64,000 nucleotides of DNA from Kalaharituber pfeilii (Eukaryota > Ascomycota > Pezizomycetes > Pezizales > Pezizaceae), in contig WHUZ01000001.1 of NCBI GenBank assembly GCA_015179045.1, positions 2,728,001-2,792,000 of the forward strand. The letters are read 5' to 3'. Numbering within the stretch: the stretch's first letter is position 1; each line of letters begins with the position of its first letter. Of this stretch, positions 1-12,000 are shown in pieces. The notes beneath the pieces were generated by a model, which was not told the origin of the DNA, made no database searches, and saw only the letters and a program-made list of their open reading frames with translations. The translations under genes were made by a program, and so were the position numbers.

Positions 1-862
1 CTACAAGATCATGTCAGACAAGTGCAAGCAGACCTACCCCAAGTCCCTCAGGATTTATCCCCACCTGAATTTCTCCAGGATGCTCTCAAGGAGCTACGAT
101 TGCTTATGCTGTCCTATGATTCTTCCTTGACACCTCCCGCAGAGAAGGAAGCAGAGTTCATGGCCATATTGGTAGAAGCTCTTGATCCCTATCTGAAAGG
201 ATGTGAATCGTTATCTAATGACCTTCGACCGCCTCTCTCACATATCTTTATGACAAACTGTCTGCTTGCTTCCAAGGTAAAAAGCACACACAATTTTCCG
301 ATATGGATGTGTTGTACATGAAACTAATATTGACTGTTGCTGATGCGTTCCGCATATTGGATAGGCCACGCTCGAGCAATTTTCATTCACCAAAGCGAGA
401 ATAGCTTCACTTGATAACTCTCTCGAGAAGCACATAACCGCCCTTGTAGCACATATACATATATATACTCTAGAGTCATCAGGATTACAGCCGCTTTTGC
501 AAGCCTTGGCTGAATGGGATCGGAAGGCCCGCAACCCACATCCATTTTCCCATATTCTTGATATGCTAACTTGCATGTAGTCTGCGCCACTTTCACAAAT
601 CCCGGAATTCTCGCCACATTCATTGTCCCAGATCTCACAAAAGCTTGACCACTTCCTACCGTCAGCGCTTATGGATGCTCAAAACCAACTTCAGAAACTA
701 CTTTCTCCGAAAACTGTCTCAACAATTATTCAGCAAGCTTCTGATGCCTTCATCAACGAGTTTGCTACAGTAGAGCAAGTGCTTGTAGGCGACGATGGCA
801 TTGAATTTGCTCGGGCTATATGGCCAAGGACAACCGAGGAGGTCAAGGTGTTATTAAGCTAA
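1..862 (+). CDS. COG6: COG6, conserved oligomeric Golgi complex subunit 6, C-terminal part
   Basis: COG6 belongs to lobe B of the COG tether, which captures retrograde vesicles at the Golgi. The window opens inside the gene. Three exons are visible: 1-276, 365-526 and 581-862, with the stop at 860-862. Exon 1 carries the conserved block DLSPPEFLQDALKEL, then SSLTPP and EALDPYLKGCE. Exon 2 reads ATLEQFSFTKARIASL and exon 3 ends with LDHFLPSALMDAQNQLQKLL, the typical COG6 tail. All joins are in phase. Intron 1 is GT-AG. Intron 2 (527-580) has no GT donor in range: the phase-preserving donor is GC (gcccgc), although a branch-like gctaac precedes the acceptor. The identification rests on remembered family motifs. 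The 5' part lies outside the window. Confidence 0.9.
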
Positions 863-1179
863 TGTACTTTTGTGAATTTGAGCATAAATTTGAATCTCGT
901 GCACAGCCACATTTGGTCGCATGCTTCCTAGCCATACGAACAGCAAAATCTTCGCTTTATGAAAAGGTCAAGCGCAACGCATAATTCACATCTCGGCCTG
1001 AGAACGAGAAAAGCATGAACTATAGAAATAGAAGTTGAGAGAATTTCATGAGGCACCTGAGCCACCACTCGCACTGCTCTCCATACCGCCGCTCCACTTT
1101 TTTTTTTTTTTGTTTTCGAGCAGTGGTTTCTATACAATATTGGTGGTAATACTCGTATATGGACGTATAATAGCTGTTT
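863..1179. other. Intergenic, no gene seen
   Basis: This is COG6 3' flank. It holds a short T tract near 1098-1111 and no ORF with protein-like content. Confidence 0.6.
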
Positions 1180-1617
1180 GTGGTAATGCTGTTGACTTTT
1201 TATGTCCTTGGTAGTACTACATCTCCCATACTCTGTAGTACTTGTACATGGCCATATTGCCTATTGGCAATGATGGTTTCAGAACAAGCAAGGATGGCTG
1301 CAAGCAAGGATGGCTATCAGGGTTATTTGCATTTTTCATCAGCATACTATTACCCTGATCTTCTATATATTTTTCTTATTGTTGTAATGGGGTACACATC
1401 TGCGTACAGGATGCTCACCAGTGTCCAGCTGTGCTTTGCACTGACTGTCAATAGAGGTCAAGGCCAGGCATTACAGGTTGCTGGGGTAGACTTAAGGATG
1501 TCTGCATTTACACATGGGCAATTGTACGTTGCACTGTCATGTGTAACAGGTGTCAATAATATGGCAGTTTTATGGTCAGAAAATGGTCCAGACACTACAG
1601 AAAACTTGTCTATCTGA
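1180..1617 (+). pseudogene. Helitron-type PIF1-like helicase, C-terminal remnant
   Basis: Residues about 85-130 match the end of the Helitron or PIF1-family helicase domain: QLCFALTVNRGQGQ (motif V-like, usually LxFAMTINKSQGQ), then a VAGVDLR segment, then FTHGQLYVALSCVTG (motif VI, usually HGQLYVALSRVTS). The nearly invariant Arg of motif VI is Cys here (TGT at 1540-1542), a change explained by a single C-to-T transition. The preceding ~80 residues are not protein-like, and no Rep (HUH) domain or Walker motifs are present. This is therefore a decayed fragment. The reading frame across the remaining motifs is still open. Confidence 0.75.
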
Positions 1618-1639
1618 AGTCCTATTAACTCTGTGATAA

Positions 1640-1725
1640 AAATCAGCATAAACCGCATATAGACTGCATAGACCACATAGACTGCATAGACAGAGACCGC
1701 ATAGACCGACCACATAGACCGAGAG
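1640..1725 (+). repeat. Degenerate (CATAGACcg)n tandem repeat
   Basis: Imperfect reiterations of gcatagacc / acatagact occur directly after the helicase remnant, followed by a poly-A tract near 1789-1811. The array may belong to the 3' part of the old transposon. Confidence 0.6.
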
Positions 1726-1894
1726 GTGATAAATCATATGTGAAAATAGCATAAAACCACATGTAGATAGAGTAGTCATAAATTAAGGAAAAAAAAAAAA
1801 AAAAAAAAAAAGGAAAATGGCATACAACCGCATGTACATAGTCATAAATTCTAAATTAAAAAAAAATCATATTTGAAAAGTAAAACAACTTACG

Positions 1895-1958
1895 CCGGTT
1901 TCGCAACAGGGATCCTCAGCTACCGAAGAAGCCTACCAAATATGTTTTGCGAAACCGG
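1895..1958. repeat. 12-bp inverted repeat, possible hairpin or small element ends
   Basis: CCGGTTTCGCAA at 1895-1906 is matched exactly by its reverse complement TTGCGAAACCGG at 1947-1958, with a 40-nt loop. It lies downstream of the helicase remnant. A Helitron 3' hairpin is possible but no CTRR terminus was confirmed. Confidence 0.55.
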
Positions 1959-1983
1959 GGAACTACAGACCACCCTTAGTTAG

Positions 1984-2096
1984 GTGCCGGACAACCCTCT
2001 TCCATCATTCACTTCCCGAATGAAGGCCCTCAATTCTACACTCAATATGTCACTAAGTTCCCAAGAGGTTAACCGCTACACTAAACACAGGTCAGT
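1984..2096 (-). repeat. Degenerate copy of the SINE-like repeat
   Basis: The segment shares the order cggacaaccctcttcc, then aaggccctcaattctac, then acaggtcagtt with better copies near 21.8, 44.6, 51.2 and 62.5 kb. The B-box region is eroded here. Confidence 0.5.
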
Positions 2097-2169
2097 TCAC
2101 AGTAACAGAATACTGAAAAGCACCTCACAGTCAGAAGGCAGGTCATTGTGTGCACATAGAGCCTAATCC

Positions 2170-3398
2170 TCTACCTCCTCGCTGCAGCACGCCGAGGCGG
2201 GTTACTGCTAGTACTTAATGAACTCTATGATTAATCAATTTGACTTTCTCAACTTTGGAGTTAAGGAAGGTTCGTACGTCTAGTACAGGATTTATTCTTG
2301 AGGTGACATTTTTGGTGGGTTCATTCAGAACAATGGCGATCAAGGTGATCTCGTACCAAGCGATGAGGGTAACTAGGAGCTGGTATATGTATAACCAATA
2401 ACGATATCCTTCTCTCCCTCCCCTTCCTCTCCCGCGCCCCTCAGTCGATAAAACAAAGTTGCTTTACTGTTTTTTATTTTACTTTTTTTTTTTTTTTGTG
2501 CCTTGTTTCTCCAGCGTTAAAAAAACCACTCATTCAATGTACCAAGTTCCGCATCGTCTAGCTCCTAGGTGAACGTTCATTGGTAACATATTGTGAATGG
2601 GGCTTTGGGGACGATTTGTGGGCTTGTAGTTGAGGAATGTCCTCAAGATCTTCCCTGTATGGCCCAGATCATCCCTCTGGACCCCCCTTCATGGAGTTAC
2701 ATCCATGGATCGTGCCAATAGGTTCTTTTTCACCACGCACTTTGAGTACTCTGGGCATCTGTGTTCTTGAATTCAGTTCCCACGAGTATGGGTATAGGCC
2801 CTGACTGTCCACAAATCCAAACGGCTCACCTTCTGAAACATTTTTTGTTCGTACAGGGTCTGAACGTTGCCAGAATCAGAATACTTGCGGGTGGCATTCG
2901 AATACTAGTAGAGTACAGAACAGTTTACTTTGTTTTTTTTTGTCAGTCGGGTATTTTCTACTTCGTAGTCCTATTGCAATCACCATGAAAAGCATCTTCG
3001 TTTCCTAGTGTTTGCTTCATTTATCTCTCTTGGGCTTCCAGGCACACTTATATCTCTATTTCACCGGGGAAAGTTAGTTTCACGGATAAATTCTGTTTTT
3101 GGGGAAACAAGACAATATTTATGTTTCTTTTTTTATTTTATATTTTTTTCTATTTTCTTTTTCCTTTTTTTTTCTTTTGCCTTCATTGTTTAAACGGATC
3201 ATATTTTAAAAACTAGGGCTCCCCAATTCTTCAGTAGAAGAGAAGAGCGAGTTAAAAGTGTACATGAGGTTAACGCAGCATATAAGATTCCCATTAATGC
3301 AGTTGCCAAATCCTCTTCTCTGTTCGTCAACCAAAAGGGGTACTTAGAGTTCGTACAGAAGCCCAGGATTCCAACTCGCAACACTACACCATCATCTC
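2170..3398. other. Gene-free spacer with T-rich tracts
   Basis: I see no supported gene. The stretch is AT-rich with homopyrimidine runs near 2470-2498 and 3120-3180. Its ORFs are short and dominated by low-complexity Phe and Leu. Confidence 0.5.
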
Positions 3399-4185
3399 CT
3401 ACATCAACGCCAACGCTGCCGTCGATACAGCCGTCAATCCCAGCACCGCATACCCTGTCCTATACACACCCTTCAAATGCAACTGCCTGCCAGTATCCCA
3501 CACCAAGTGCCTAATACCATTCAAGCTATGAAAGGTGAAGGGTGCGGCGATGAACGCCTTAATACCAACTTTAGCTGCGACGGGAAGAGCTGCAAAAGAC
3601 GCGGCGAGGGTCGCAGATTCAAGGTGGAAGCCAAGGTAGGGGGAGATGAGGTACAGAAGTGCGAAGGAGTACAGCCCGCCGGAAAGGATGGCACCCGTGA
3701 TGCGGTTGGTCGCGGACATGTACCAGGTGAGCTGGGGCTGGTAGATAGAGAGGTGGGGGGAGACGGGGCGTTTCAGACGTTGGGAGGCGAGGATGGAGCG
3801 GGCTTCGGCGGAGGAGGTGGGGGTTGTGGGGGTGGAAGTTGCGGCGGGTCTGTGGAGGAATGGGGAGGAAGAGAGTCAGTTTTGAACTTGGACGAGGAGC
3901 CAAGATTGAACAAAGTATGTAGAGGGACTTGGACTCACCTAATCTGGTTGACAGAGGCAACCTTCAGTGCTGTTGCCCTGGTGTAGCTGAAGAAGGGCGA
4001 CGGCTGCCTTGTGGACACTGGAGTGAGAATCACAGGTCAGTACATTATCAATTCGTAATTATGTACATGCGGAGATGCTAGCGAGGTAGAATGCCCATAG
4101 AGTTGACGTGAAGCCACGGCACTTGGTAGCTATACGTATCTCGCTGGTGTGTGGCTATCGACATACGCTTGAAAGCAGCCTGCAT
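3399..4185 (-). CDS. SDH3: Succinate dehydrogenase cytochrome b560 subunit (SDH3/SDHC)
   Basis: This is a membrane-anchor subunit of mitochondrial complex II; it binds heme b and ubiquinone and anchors SDH1/SDH2 in the inner membrane. Exons on the minus strand: 4167-4185 (19 nt), 3939-4017 and 3399-3849. All junctions are GT-AG and in phase, giving 182 aa. The signature block RPVSPHLSIYQPQLTWYMS followed by NRITG is present, and so is the SLNGIRHLVWD motif with the heme-ligand His region. Three hydrophobic helices follow. The N-terminus is basic and Ser/Thr-rich, as expected of a mitochondrial presequence. Length and motif order fit the family. The ATG lies in a very short first exon, which is the only tentative part. 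Confidence 0.93.
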
Positions 4186-4199
4186 TGTCTTTGATGAAA

Positions 4200-5010
4200 G
4201 CATCGCGAGCGTCAGATGTATGGGCTTGTCCTTCTCAAAATCAAATCACTCCCTCTCGTTGATCGATGGTCGTATCCCGAATCCCAATCCCACTCAAAAC
4301 TCCTCGAGTGTAGAGTCTTTTTTGGCTTAATCGGGTAATTCGACTTTGTGGAGCCAGCCCGGGCTGAAGAGTCGGTGTGATGCGCAATTCAGAAAGGGTG
4401 GAGGTTCGACTTTAACTTCGTGGTTCGCTGGTCTGGGTGTGTGCCCTCACGCTCCCGGGAAGCTTCCTTCGCTCACGGCGCCGTTTCCCTCGGCAACTAC
4501 CAACTCCACCACTTCCGCTGTTGAAAATCCCCCTGTGACTATTGGACGCCACATGTCCTTGGTCTGTGGCACGACCCACTAGCCACAGGCAACACCACTA
4601 AAGAAGTAAGTCGGCCTTGGCACACCGCTGCTACGCACATAAAACCTACCACGAACTACTACCCTCCTACTCTTTTCCCCTCTCCACCAAAGAACCGGCG
4701 CCCAAACTCTCACCCCTCACAAACATGTCTTGAGCAGTTGGGATAATTCCGTGGGGCGATTATGGGAAGCGAGGAGGAGCGTTCTGCTTTTCTGGCCTGA
4801 CTCTGCCCTGTTGTGGAAGGGTTCTGAGAGCGGAGTGCATAACTGAGCCCATGTAATCGCGTAAAGATCTGATGTGTGAACTATTACGTTTCATAAATGG
4901 GGTACATGAGTTGTGTGATATGTACTTATTTACTATGTATTGAGGCGTGCGGTTAGCAGGCTTTGCGGAGGGCAATATAAACTGCTAGTACTCTAGTCTG
5001 GTAACCAGAC
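4200..5010. other. Spacer upstream of SDH3
   Basis: It probably holds the SDH3 promoter. ORFs here lack protein character. A 17-nt palindrome, agtctggtaaccagact, sits at 4995-5011 and relates to a dispersed terminus motif described in the findings. Confidence 0.5.
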
Positions 5011-5352
5011 TTAGTCAGCGTCGCTAGTACTCGTAGGCATGACTGCTGCTGCTGCCTGAGTGGGTGGAATGCTTGGCAGACCCTCCAGGCCAGCTAGACT
5101 GCGTTTGAGCTGTGCAACTGCCTTAAACGGTAACATAGCCTGCAACCTCACGCTCCTCTCCACGAGTAGCACGCGCGTTGCAACGGAGCGGCGATGTGCG
5201 GGCGCGAGCGAAGTGGCAGGAGAGCGCTTGCTTGGAGATGCGCTTGTAGTGGAGCAGAATCCTAAGCCCCCCAAGTTTCGCTCATCATCCCTCAGCAAGC
5301 GTATGGTCGTGTTCTGGAACGTGAACGTTCTGCGGGTATCTAGGGCCGTCAT
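5011..5352 (-). CDS. Small hypothetical protein, uncertain
   Basis: An uninterrupted 113-codon ORF starts MTALDTRRTFTFQNTTIRLL and contains LGGLGFCSTTSASPSKRSP and a Leu/Arg-rich centre. The local GC content is higher than in the flanks. I do not recognise a family. The antisense frame is also open over most of the segment, so a spurious ORF is quite possible. No introns are needed. Confidence 0.3.
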   Translation of the reverse strand: MTALDTRRTFTFQNTTIRLLRDDERNLGGLGFCSTTSASPSKRSPATSLAPAHRRSVATRVLLVERSVRLQAMLPFKAVAQLKRSLAGLEGLPSIPPTQAAAAVMPTSTSDAD

Positions 5353-5524
5353 AACTCAATAGGGACCCACGACTTTCATGCTTCTTCACAACCTCAGTCA
5401 CAACGCAACCACCTACAAGTTAGCTACATATATACCTTATTGGCAGTCCACTACTCAAGTCTCCACCATCACTTATTGATTCTACATAGTGCCCAAGAAC
5501 GAAAAAAATCTCAAAGCATCAGAT

Positions 5525-7995
5525 ATGCCTTCATTCAAAGAACTTCAACTGCCAACCTCCCCGTCTCTAGCAGAAGTGAATGGAAACATTGGTGAGTAAC
5601 AATCTATTCAAGGGTGCACCACTAAGGGGAAGGTATTATTTCTTGCAATGCTAACTTACTTCATACAGAGTCTGCCAATGATACTGCTGAGGGCATTCCA
5701 CTCAAACCATCCTTATCACTGATTGATTTGCTTTCGCACTGTCGAGAATCGGAGAGACTAGCGGCCCCTCGACTTTCATCACCGGCCACCTTGCCCAATA
5801 GGAAGCATAGTAAAGGCTCGCGTTTAAGCATTCTTGCGAGGAAGGCGTTCTTCTATTATGCATATACAGTAGATCGTGAACTGTCTGATTCTCTGCTACG
5901 AAATGCATGCAGCGCTATAGAGGATCGTTACGTTGGTAAAGATACTTCTCAGGTCGGGAACCCAGAAAGAGCTGATGCAGGTGAGGATTCACCTCTTAAT
6001 GGAAATCCATTACCAACGATCCAGCATATTGCATTTCATCCTACACTTCCAATCCTGGCCTTTTCTACTTCACTCTCCACAATTCACCTCTATGACATTG
6101 AGAAAAATATACCAGCATATAGATTTCTCTCTACTGCCGCTATACCAGATTCAGTAGAGCAAGGACAATATCCAAGAATCACTGCCATTACGTTTTCAAA
6201 AGATGACCGTCTAGCAGTAGGTCTCGATACTGGAACACTTGATCTATGGACTATCAACTTCTTCCGTCCGCGAAATACTAGGGCTTCGGCCCCAGCAAGA
6301 GGGCACCTCTTTAACCCGTCTCGTGTAAACTATGGAGAGTGTTCAAAGCCTACAGTGTCAACAAAGCCTGCAAGAGAGGATTTCACGTCACCACGGTCTG
6401 TGTCGTCCCCACCATCACTTTTCCCGTCCCAGCATGAAAATGCAAGTTTAAATCAATCATTTAACGACGGCGCTCAGCAGGACGATATCTCCAAGTTGGC
6501 TAGCTGTCAAACTATCTCATTAATCCAGGAGTCAAAATACCTCTCAGAGTACTTTACACCGCAAGAAATAGTGGGTGCTATTACCTGCCTTAGTTTTTCT
6601 CCCTCAGGTCGACATCTGGCGATTGGGACCACGAAATCAGGCCTATGGGTTTACAATATCATTTGGAGGAGCAGCTTTAACGTATTTCCCGGGCAGGTAG
6701 CAGTAACTAGTATTAGCTGGGGCCCACCATTGAGCACCCTTCCTTTGGGTGGCTTGTACAGACCAGCACCCGACCTAACTTACTTAGTCGCAGGCCTTCA
6801 AGATGGTGAATGGGTCTACTTCAGAACCCAAGAGATTGGAATTGGCGTGAATTTCACCGGTGGAAGAATGGCTTCTTCGGTGGTGACAGACGTACCACTA
6901 GGAGAAGTGAATATTCGCAAGCAGAGCACTGCAGCAGTTAATAGTATTCTGATTGCGCCACCTTTCATTGGAGATGAAAAACCTAAGAAGCAATCCGACG
7001 ACAGCTTCTGGACTAAGAATCACCCTATCATTTTCCTTGCGCGAGAGAACATGCAAGGTATTGAGATATTAAGTCCTACTTTTTCCACATCCCCCAAGGA
7101 AGCATATGAATCAGTCAAGATCGGCTATGTCACTCTTCAGACGCTACCAAGGATTATATTTACGATAATTGCTGTTTTTCCAATATTGTTTCTGAAATTC
7201 TTAATCAATCAGTTAAGCAATTTATTGAAGATAGATATAGCAGCAGGAGAAAGTTCTGGTTATGGGACGAGGAAACTAGGAACACTTGACACCTCTTATA
7301 TTGGCCTAGTAGGTACTACTGGAAAGACGCAAAGTAATAGTGATCGTTTGGCAAGGGCTGGCAGCGATACTATCTTTCGAGGAGCAAATGGAAACATGGT
7401 AGCTTCAGGATACGGTGGAGAGGTTTTATCAATGACCATGGACCGTGAAGGACAAAGACTCCTTGTCCGATTCCATTATCAAGGGAAAACTAGCCTAGTG
7501 GCATTCGACAGCAGGGGCTTATACCCGAACGCTCTTATGACCGCCTCAGCCGGGGAACTGAGCACCGAAATGGTGGAGAAGAAGCTCTTGCTCCCTATTG
7601 GAGTTCTTTCCCCTCGTTCAGCACAGGTGCATGCGGCTCCCGCTCAGTCAGAAGAACAACGAAGAAATCTTTTGACCTCACTGAGGCTGTTTGGAGGTGT
7701 GAGAGTTAAGAAGATGGTAGCAGGGACTCTTATTGCACCGTATGTGGACGAGATATTGAGGCGGATGCAGACTGTGGAAAATAAAGAAGCTTTGCAGAAG
7801 GGAAAGGGCAGGCAAGGCAGCGAAGCGAGAATGCAGATTGGCGAGGTTGGTGTCTCGCAGTGGAAGTTTGGTGGAATTGTTGGAGCGGTGGTGGCGGAAG
7901 GGACAGTGAGTTTGGGTAATATGAGGGAAGGGAAAGGTGAGGGGGTGGCGGTTGAAGGGGATGGGATTAGTTTTGTTTGGAGTGTCTGGAGGTGA
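5525..7995 (+). CDS. WD40-like repeat protein with a putative membrane segment
   Basis: Two exons (5525-5591 and 5669-7995; donor gtgagt, acceptor acag) give 797 aa starting MPSFKELQLPTSP. WD-like blades are seen at ITAITFSKDDRLAVGLDTGT..LWTINF and ITCLSFSPSGRHLAIGTTKS..WVYNI, with an earlier IQHIAFHPTLPILAFSTS..IHLYDI. A strongly hydrophobic stretch, IIFTIIAVFPILFLKFLI, lies near residue 520. The middle carries a Ser-rich linker. The layout (few blades, hydrophobic insert, late GGEVLSMTMDREGQRLLV blade) loosely recalls the nucleoporin ALADIN, but that is only an impression. I would otherwise call it a fungal WD-repeat protein of unknown role. The start is supported by the spliced frame and a consistent upstream exon. 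Confidence 0.8.
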
Positions 7996-7999
7996 GAGG

Positions 8000-8669
8000 T
8001 GGGATCTTGGGGTAAATGGGATTGAAAATGATATCTGCTTTGGCTGATTTGTTTCGTGTTGAGCGGATTTGATGGTAAATACTGCCAATGACTGTTCTAG
8101 ATGGAGCCTTTTGCCAAATTCAGTTACGAATACAAAGGACGGAATAGTGTACTGTAGCATTTGCTACAACCAAGATTGTTGCCTTACACGTTTACTCACT
8201 GTTACCCTAACCTTTCCGGGGAATGTAAAGCACGGAAGGGCAAGTCAACCACCTCAGCTCTACATTTCGCATAAATCATGTAACCCTTATCCATCCGCAC
8301 TCGCGAAGCACCTTCGAACGAATAATAGAAAAGGCGGAAACATATGTAACATGTATTCCTAACATCTCCATCTCCCTTCTCTCCTTTTGCTCTAGACAAC
8401 CTCCCATGCTCATACCACATTACATCACATCATCATTCCAGTAAGTCCATCCTATCCTGCCCCTGTTTTCAAAGTTTAACAAACTCAGCCACCCCAAACA
8501 CACACATGTTGAAATCCAGTCCTGGTCGTAAATACATAAGCAGACAATATCAAGAAAGACCATTTTCGTCTTCACATTTTTAGAACAAAAACACGAAGCG
8601 CTCGTGAAGCGCAGACACAAACATGCATTAAAAGGTACACAGGGTAGAAAAATGTAAGAAAAGAAAAGG

Positions 8670-8702
<33 letters not shown>

Positions 8703-9097
8703 ATCGGGGGGGAAGGATATTAAACTAGATGCCAAGAAAAACAAAACAAGTGCGAAGCGTCAAGTGATTAAATTGTCATACAATGTCAAACTACCCAACC
8801 AATCCAAACCAAAACCCAATGAAGATGAAAAATAATGAGATGAAAAATAATGAAATGAAAGTAATGAAATGAAATGGAAAACCCAAGAAAAAAAAAAAAA
8901 AAAAAAAAAAAGAACAAAGATATATCAACGAACTGTGACTCTGATAATAAGTAAAACACGCATCTAACAACATCGACAGGTATAACAGGGGATATCCAAA
9001 AGGTACCTTTTGCTTCGTACTACCTTTCTCACCAAGGTCCCCTCCACGTTTTTCTATTGTTTTGTTCGTTCTACTTTATTTTTTTTCTTGTTTATGC
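8000..9097. other. Spacer between convergent genes, with poly-A tracts
   Basis: This is the shared 3' flank of the WD40-like gene and HMG-CoA reductase. It contains A tracts at about 8668-8701 and 8887-8910 and gaaatg-rich simple sequence (8820-8880). No supported gene. Confidence 0.6.
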
Positions 9098-12000
9098 CTA
9101 TTTCACTCTCGTCATAGACAAGCCCGCAATAGCTGCCGCAGCAAGCGCTGCGTTAGGTCCGACGTTTGTTGGGGCAGGAGTGTTTGTGCGTGTGGTGGGC
9201 TGACTTCGGTTGTGCGCCATGTGGGACTTGACAAGGTGTCCTGCGGCCAATGCGGAGCAAAGGGAGAGTTCTCCGGCAAGAACTGCGGAAGCAACAATGC
9301 GAGCCAATTGTCTTGCGTTGTCGCCGGGGTTGGTTGGATGAGCGCCGCGGACGCCGAGGAGGTCAAGCATGGCGCCTTGTGGTTCAAGGATCGTACCTCC
9401 GCCGATGGTTCCTACTTCGATGGATGGCATAGAGATGGAGATTTGCAGAGCGCCAGTAGACGGACTGTATCTATGTTAGCATGTCCAGGCAATCCTCTGA
9501 GGGCGAATTCTAACTTACACTTTCTTCATCACTGTAATACAATTGCTGCTCTCCACGTTCTGCGCAGGATCCTGGCCAGTCGCTAAAAACAACGCAGTAA
9601 CAATGTTCGCAGCATGAGCATTGAATCCACCAACGCTTCCCGCCATAGCACTTCCAATCAAGTTCTTGTTGATGTTCAGTTCAACCAATGCATCCACATC
9701 ACATTTGAGCACAGATCGGACAATTTCGGGAGGAATGATAGCCTCAGCAACAATACTCTTGCCTCGTCCTTCAATCCAATTGATAGCGGCTGGCTTCTTG
9801 TCCGTACAGTAATTTCCCGAAACTGAAACAATGGACATGTCATCGAAACCACACTGAGTAGACATAACATGAAGGGCGTGTTCAACGCCCTTGCTAATCA
9901 TGTTCATTCCCATAGCGTCACCAGTAGTTGTCCTGAATCGAATATATAGCAGGTTGCCAGCGAGCGCAGTCTTGACGGTTTGAAGTCGAGCAAATCTACT
10001 GGTAGAATCAAAGGCTCTTTTAATCGTTGCCTGACCTTGCTCGGAATCCAGCCATAATTTTGCAGCACCTGCCTGCTTCAAAGTAGGGAAAGAAACACAT
10101 GGTCCACGAGTCATTCCGTCTCCAGTGAGGACAGTAGTAGCTCCACCACCAGCGTTGATAGCTTTGCAGCCACGGGATGTTGAGGCAACTAAAACACCCT
10201 CAGTAGTAGCCATTGGGATATAATACTGCTTGCCGTCAATAACAAGTGGTCCTGCGAGTCCAAGAGGAAGTGGCAAATATCCAACAACATTCTCACAGCA
10301 AGCACCCAAAACACGATTGTAGTCGTAGCCCTTATATGGTAGGAGAGAGTGCTCCAATTTGCTTGCAAGCCCTGGGCAGTATGGTCCTCGAGAAACAACA
10401 GCACGACGAACCTTAACAGCCCTGGTCGTGTCTCCAAGGACCTTCTCCAAAGCATATCCCGGGATTTTTTGGCGTAAGGATAGTTCAATGGCTTCGGAAT
10501 CGGTCAACTCGCTAGCACGTTTTTCTTGAAGCAATTTTAGACACTCATCCACCGTCCGTGAACGTTGCTCAGCAGTTCCATTCGCCTCATTTGGTTTCTT
10601 TGCGCCCATCATAATTCCTTCATCCTCGCTCGATTCAGCATCTACCTTGGCTCCTCCACCACACGTGCAGTTTACCGTAACAATTCTCTCAACGACCTTT
10701 GCCTTCTGCCTTTCACCAGCTTCAAAAGAGTTGTTTTCTGGCTGGTTGAAGCTCCATCTTGCGGCATTGAAGAGATACGCATTCAAGATGATGCTGATTG
10801 CCAAAGCAAACACAACCCACTTGCTCAACATGGGATTCTCCAGAGACTTCAAGAAGCCTTCAATCTGAGATCCTAGGTCTTCGAATTGCGGTTCGTCTGA
10901 TGAGGGTTCCGTTGGTCCGTGGAACGGGGCAATGACCTCAACGGAAGGATGTTCGGTACTTTTCTCGACAAATGTATATTCTAAAGGCTTGAGTACAGTG
11001 ACCACTGTACCTTCTTCCAGAGTGACCTTCATGTTTTCAAGTGCAGGGCCAGCAACCTCCCAGATATTCACTTCGTCGAGGGTTGAGGCTAGTCCAAATG
11101 CCTTCAACGGCTGAACAGTGCCAATATGTTTGCTTGCGGAACTAAGCTTGAAACTGGGTCCCAATGGAAGTCGAACGAAGTTGAAAACGTTGACAAGAAC
11201 AAATCCAATTACCATGCAAATCTTGAACTTGCTGACTCCGACCTCGGTGTTTTTACTGCCAAAAAAGCCATTGGTATAGGTATTCACATCCGCCTTGCGG
11301 AAGTCGTCACTTTGAGCAACATTTTCAGCAACTTTGCGACTGACACCGTCTTCCTCAAGAGCTTTCCTCAGGGCAACATGGCGTTTAATACGGTTGATCT
11401 CAAGCTTAATCGACAAAATAGCGGTGTAAAAGGTGAATAGAAGAATGCAGTCGAAAAAGAGGATCCAGGCTGCAAGGAAGCAAAATTGCCTTAACCCTCC
11501 CTGAACTCCAGAGAAGACACCGACTGTGAGGATTCCAATCTCGATGAGATAATCGCGAACAATGAGTGCACCCTTTTGCTTGACGGCGTCGCTGACGGCA
11601 TTGCCAACTCCGGCTCCAATTAGCTTGCCGTTGACACTCGCATTCAATACGGCTTTCGTCAAGATAATTGGTTTTTCAAATCCAATAGTGATAACGAGGA
11701 ACGGCAAGCCCTCAGAAAGGAGACGCAAGTTGATAGGTACACCAAGCCTGTAAGTAGTAATTGCCGCAAACAAGAATCCAAAGGTTGACGAGAAAAGCAC
11801 TGTTGTGCCCAGCCAGAAGTTCGATCCGAGTCGTCTCATTTGGAGGAACAACGATAAAAACGTTAGATGCATGGAGACATAGGCAACGAGCATTATCGCA
11901 ATATCGAAAGGATCGGCATTCTGATATGGCTGTAAGCTTAAGCAAAAGTATGCAGAATTCCATTTACTTACGCTGATGACATCCCAGAAATTATGCCACA

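Noticed and set aside
9062..9586. 174-codon ORF (+)
   Set aside because: Antisense shadow of the HMG-CoA reductase last exons.
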